From: a virus
Length of the DNA stretch: 53,433 nt
Reading direction: 5' to 3' (one strand)
IMG/VR virus record: IMGVR_UViG_3300030390_001591
Location: 1-53,433 of that record
The notes below the pieces were generated by a model. The model searched no databases, had not been told where the DNA came from, and saw nothing but the letters and a program-made list of their open reading frames with translations. Each line of letters opens with the position of its first letter. Position 1 is the first letter of the stretch. Positions 51,267 to 53,433 of the stretch are shown here, in pieces. A program made the translations under genes and the position numbers.

Positions 51267-51453
51267 AGTTAACGATGATGCAGTATACGAATTAGTACAT
51301 CAGGTTCTTATGCAAATGGAAGAAGATATGCCTCAAAGTAAAAAACTAACAAAAGCTATCAAACGAATTAATCATAATATTATGATCCCAACAGATTGGG
51401 AAGAAATGTATGACCAAGATTTTGTTGAATATGATACTGGAGAATATAAGTAA
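51256..51453 (+). CDS. Small acidic protein of unknown function
   Basis: This 65-residue protein (IEVNDDAVYELVHQVLMQME) starts at an ATG eight bases after AAGGA (51243-51247); in-frame ATGs at 51235 and 51247 are less well placed. It is helical and acidic, with an EEMYDQDFVEYDTGEYK tail. Its stop codon overlaps the thyX start by one base. No family known to me. Confidence 0.65.
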   Translation: MKIEVNDDAVYELVHQVLMQMEEDMPQSKKLTKAIKRINHNIMIPTDWEEMYDQDFVEYDTGEYK

Positions 51454-52118
51454 TGAAGGCTAAATTGATAGGATATACCCAAGTTCATGATATGCCAGAA
51501 ATTGGTGATGTTCAAGACCTTATTGCCTTTTGTGCAAGAGTATCAAATCCTACAAACCAGATTAATAGTGCGACCAGTGAAAAGCTTATTAAATATCTAA
51601 TTAAGCATAAACATTGGTCGCCACTTGAAATGGCGTCAGCTACTATGGAAATCGAAACAACTCGTGATATTGCTCGCCAATTATTACGTCACCGTTCATT
51701 CTCATTCCAAGAATTCAGTCAACGATATGCTAATCCAAATGATATGGACGAAACTTTTGTATTGTCTGAAGCTCGTCTTCAGGATACTAAAAATCGTCAA
51801 AATAGTATTGAAACTGAAGATGATAGCCTGCAAAATGAATGGTGGAATAAGCAAATGGCCGTCATAGAAACATCTAAGATGGCTTATGATTGGGCAATCG
51901 ATAATGGCATTGCAAAAGAACAGGCTCGTAAAGTTTTGCCTGAAGGTTTGACTTTATCTCGCTTGTACGCTAACGGAACTCTTAGATCATGGATTCATTA
52001 TATTGAATTGAGAAGTGATAATGGTACTCAAAAAGAGCATATGGAACTTGCTCGAGAGTGTGGTAAAGCTATTAGTAAAATCTTTCCTCTCGCAGAGGAT
52101 CTAATTCAGGGAGAATAA
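51453..52118 (+). CDS. thyX: Flavin-dependent thymidylate synthase ThyX
   Basis: This 221-residue enzyme methylates dUMP to dTMP using methylene-tetrahydrofolate and NADPH, with FAD. The ThyX signature RHRxxSxxxxSxR is present (RHRSFSFQEFSQRY, residues 79-92). ARKVLPEGLTLSRLYANGTL, with its catalytic Arg region, follows near residue 160-180. It complements the dCMP deaminase at 43683, which supplies dUMP. Confidence 0.95.
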   Translation: MKAKLIGYTQVHDMPEIGDVQDLIAFCARVSNPTNQINSATSEKLIKYLIKHKHWSPLEMASATMEIETTRDIARQLLRHRSFSFQEFSQRYANPNDMDETFVLSEARLQDTKNRQNSIETEDDSLQNEWWNKQMAVIETSKMAYDWAIDNGIAKEQARKVLPEGLTLSRLYANGTLRSWIHYIELRSDNGTQKEHMELARECGKAISKIFPLAEDLIQGE

Positions 52119-52120
52119 AA

Positions 52121-52372
52121 ATGGGTAAAAAACTTTCGACTTATTATTCTGATAATGGAAATGACTATTGCGAAATACATTTTAGCTATAAAGAAGAACA
52201 TGCCTACATTAAATATTTTACAGATAATGGAATTAAATATTTTGAAGAAAGTTTTCCAAATAATTCTCTTCGCTACGTAGAAGATGCTGCAGAAAATTGG
52301 GCCCTTGGACATAAAGATATATCTGGAATACCTAATCAACAGTACACCCTTAAATTTAAAGAGGTATCCTAA
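52121..52372 (+). CDS. Small protein of unknown function
   Basis: This 83-residue protein (LSTYYSDNGNDYCEIHFSYK, then DAAENWALGHKDI) starts two bases after the thyX stop codon, behind GGGAGAAT. It has an alpha/beta pattern with Tyr-rich strands. No family known to me. It overlaps the next gene by one base. Confidence 0.65.
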   Translation: MGKKLSTYYSDNGNDYCEIHFSYKEEHAYIKYFTDNGIKYFEESFPNNSLRYVEDAAENWALGHKDISGIPNQQYTLKFKEVS

Positions 52373-52572
52373 TGGGATTAGAATCATATTATGACGAATT
52401 ACATATGAAAAATTCTGAAAATGTTCGAATACAAATGTTGCAAGAAGAAATTTACTACTATGAATCCCTTCTTGAACCACACGATTGCGGACATATTCAT
52501 ACTACTATTAGTTTTCTAAAACAGAGGATTGAAAATCTTAATGGTAAAAAAGAATGGCCTTTTGTAAAATAA
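52372..52572 (+). CDS. Small coiled-coil-like protein of unknown function
   Basis: This 66-residue protein consists of two predicted helices (ENVRIQMLQEEIYYYESLLE; TTISFLKQRIENLNGKKEWP), probably a helical hairpin, with a CGH-H patch between them. It overlaps the preceding gene by one base. Function unknown. Confidence 0.65.
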   Translation: MGLESYYDELHMKNSENVRIQMLQEEIYYYESLLEPHDCGHIHTTISFLKQRIENLNGKKEWPFVK

Positions 52573-52575
52573 AGG

Positions 52576-52604
52576 TTTACATTTTAAATAAAGTGTAATA
52601 TAAT
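52576..52604 (+). promoter_or_regulatory. Early-type sigma70 promoter
   Basis: TTTACA (52576-52581), 17 bp, TATAAT (52599-52604). It lies 29 bases before the cell wall hydrolase gene. Confidence 0.85.
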
Positions 52605-52633
52605 ACGTATATAACAATAAATCAGGAAACTAA

Positions 52634-53242
52634 ATGAAACTTAAACATATAGCAATAATGTTAGGCAACGCCGCCGTTTGTGGTCTTGTCGGTTATGCTG
52701 CTTATGAAGGTACAAAAGTAGCTACTGAAAAAAAAGAGGAAGTGCAATTACTTGCAGAAGAAATGGCTAGCGAATTAGCAATTGAGCAGGAAGCTATTCG
52801 AACAGCACAAGCAGAAGAAGTTAAGCAGATACAATGCTTAGCTACAAACATATATTATGAAACCATGGCGTCGTCTTTAATAGATGCCATGGCTGTTACC
52901 GATGTTGTATTAAATAGAGTTAAACATGAAAAATACCCTGGCACTCCGTGTGAAGTAGTACATCAATCGTATTTAAATGATAAGGGTGAACCACTATTAA
53001 ATAAATGTCAATTTAGTTGGTATTGTGATGGTAAGGCTGATGAGCCACAAAATGCTGAAGCATGGGAACGTTCAGTAAGTCATGCTGTTACAATGTTCAC
53101 TACTAGTAAATGGCGTGGAATAACTGAAGGTTCTACTCATTATCATGCAACATATGTAAGTCCTAGCTGGGCAAAATCTTTTACTAAGATAGCTCATATG
53201 GGAGCTCATATTTTTTATAGAATGGAAGATGGACAATCATGA
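52634..53242 (+). CDS. SleB-type cell wall hydrolase, membrane-anchored
   Basis: This 202-residue protein has an N-terminal hydrophobic anchor (IAIMLGNAAVCGLVGYAAYE, about residues 6-25), a helical linker, and a Hydrolase_2 (SleB/CwlJ-like) domain from about residue 70. CLATNIYYETMASS contains the expected catalytic Glu; VVLNRVKHEKYPGTPCEVV and CQFSWYCDGKAD are typical of the family, as is ITEGSTHYHATYVSPSW. Such enzymes are lytic transglycosylases or amidases acting on peptidoglycan. It may serve as endolysin (SAR-type anchor) or in cell entry; the early-type promoter is unusual for a lysis gene. Confidence 0.85.
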   Translation: MKLKHIAIMLGNAAVCGLVGYAAYEGTKVATEKKEEVQLLAEEMASELAIEQEAIRTAQAEEVKQIQCLATNIYYETMASSLIDAMAVTDVVLNRVKHEKYPGTPCEVVHQSYLNDKGEPLLNKCQFSWYCDGKADEPQNAEAWERSVSHAVTMFTTSKWRGITEGSTHYHATYVSPSWAKSFTKIAHMGAHIFYRMEDGQS

Positions 53243-53412
53243 GTGAAGAACATCAATATTGTACTACAAAGGGTTTAGGATGGGCATTTCTTGTACTTGT
53301 CTTTATGATATTAGGATTACCTGTCATTATGCTAATGCTAACAGTAGGTCTTGAAGATTATGGTATGTATTGTAACATGAATTTACTGCCTTGCTTTGGA
53401 TTAAGCGAATGA
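53239..53412 (+). CDS. Small membrane protein
   Basis: This 57-residue protein starts in an ATGA overlap with the hydrolase gene. It has one strong hydrophobic segment (GWAFLVLVFMILGLPVIMLM, about residues 14-33) and a short cysteine-containing end. Its position after the cell wall hydrolase suggests a holin- or lysis-related role, but no motif proves this. Confidence 0.6.
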   Translation: MSEEHQYCTTKGLGWAFLVLVFMILGLPVIMLMLTVGLEDYGMYCNMNLLPCFGLSE

Positions 53413-53416
53413 TACT

Positions 53417-53433
53417 ATGAAAACTGAAATGAT
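53417..53433 (+). CDS. Possible start of a further gene (truncated)
   Basis: An ATG at 53417 opens a reading frame (KTEM...) that runs off the window. There is no clear ribosome site; the position four bases after a stop codon fits the operon style. Too short to identify. Confidence 0.3.

Overview
The window is part of a marine T4-like myovirus genome. Nearly every gene reads left to right on the + strand, the DNA is AT-rich, and genes abut or overlap by a few bases. Capsid, tail, replication and recombination genes follow T4 synteny, but the proteins are shorter and more divergent than in T4 (major capsid protein 450 aa against 521 in T4), as in the cyanophage and Pelagibacter-phage branch. 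The host is not shown directly. A pseudoazurin, two DUF1127-type small proteins and a ROSE-like RNA thermometer in front of hsp20 point to an alphaproteobacterium; this is inference.

Layout. (1) 1-9089: tail fibre or adhesin genes (Gly-rich, Ig-like, LamG-like, beta-helix and beta-propeller modules). (2) 9136-22053: the late morphogenesis block, gp13-14-15-16-17-18-19-20-67-68-21-22-23. (3) 22093-23006: a two-gene cassette with its own early-type promoter and a terminator on each side, followed by a tail-tube-like gene behind a late promoter. (4) 23574-33045: recombination, late sigma and replication genes (uvsY, uvsW, Sm-like, gp55, gp47, gp46, gp45, gp44, dexA, gp62, regA). (5) 33046-34786: a host-interaction island (ROSE-like leader, hsp20, two DUF1127-type genes, terminator, secreted pseudoazurin). 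(6) 34842-39383: DNA polymerase gp43 overlapped by a PEP carboxykinase homologue and a phosphomannomutase. (7) 39411-47840: nucleotide and DNA-modification genes, including a PrimPol-like protein, dCMP hydroxymethylase, dCMP deaminase, an SGNH-like protein, a fold-type II PLP enzyme, a protein resembling amino acid:DNA transferases (aGPT-Pplase superfamily) and a nucleotide-sugar dehydrogenase. (8) 47898-53433: uvsX, gp41, MazG-like, thyX, small genes and a SleB-type cell wall hydrolase.

Regulation is visible. Replication and metabolism genes sit behind sigma70-like promoters (TTTACA or TGTACA, exactly 17 bp, TATAAT, often with an extended TG). Structural genes sit behind the T4-type late motif TATAAATA, and the gp55 late sigma factor is encoded here.

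The most interesting candidates are the possible cytosine-hypermodification cassette (43022-47840), the compact PEP carboxykinase with its active-site residues retained, the ROSE-like thermometer for a viral hsp20, and the viral pseudoazurin. No tRNA gene, insertion sequence or CRISPR array was seen. No gap between genes exceeds 300 bases; the longest (22054-22205, 25946-26099, 33046-33180) hold promoters, hairpins and terminators, listed below.
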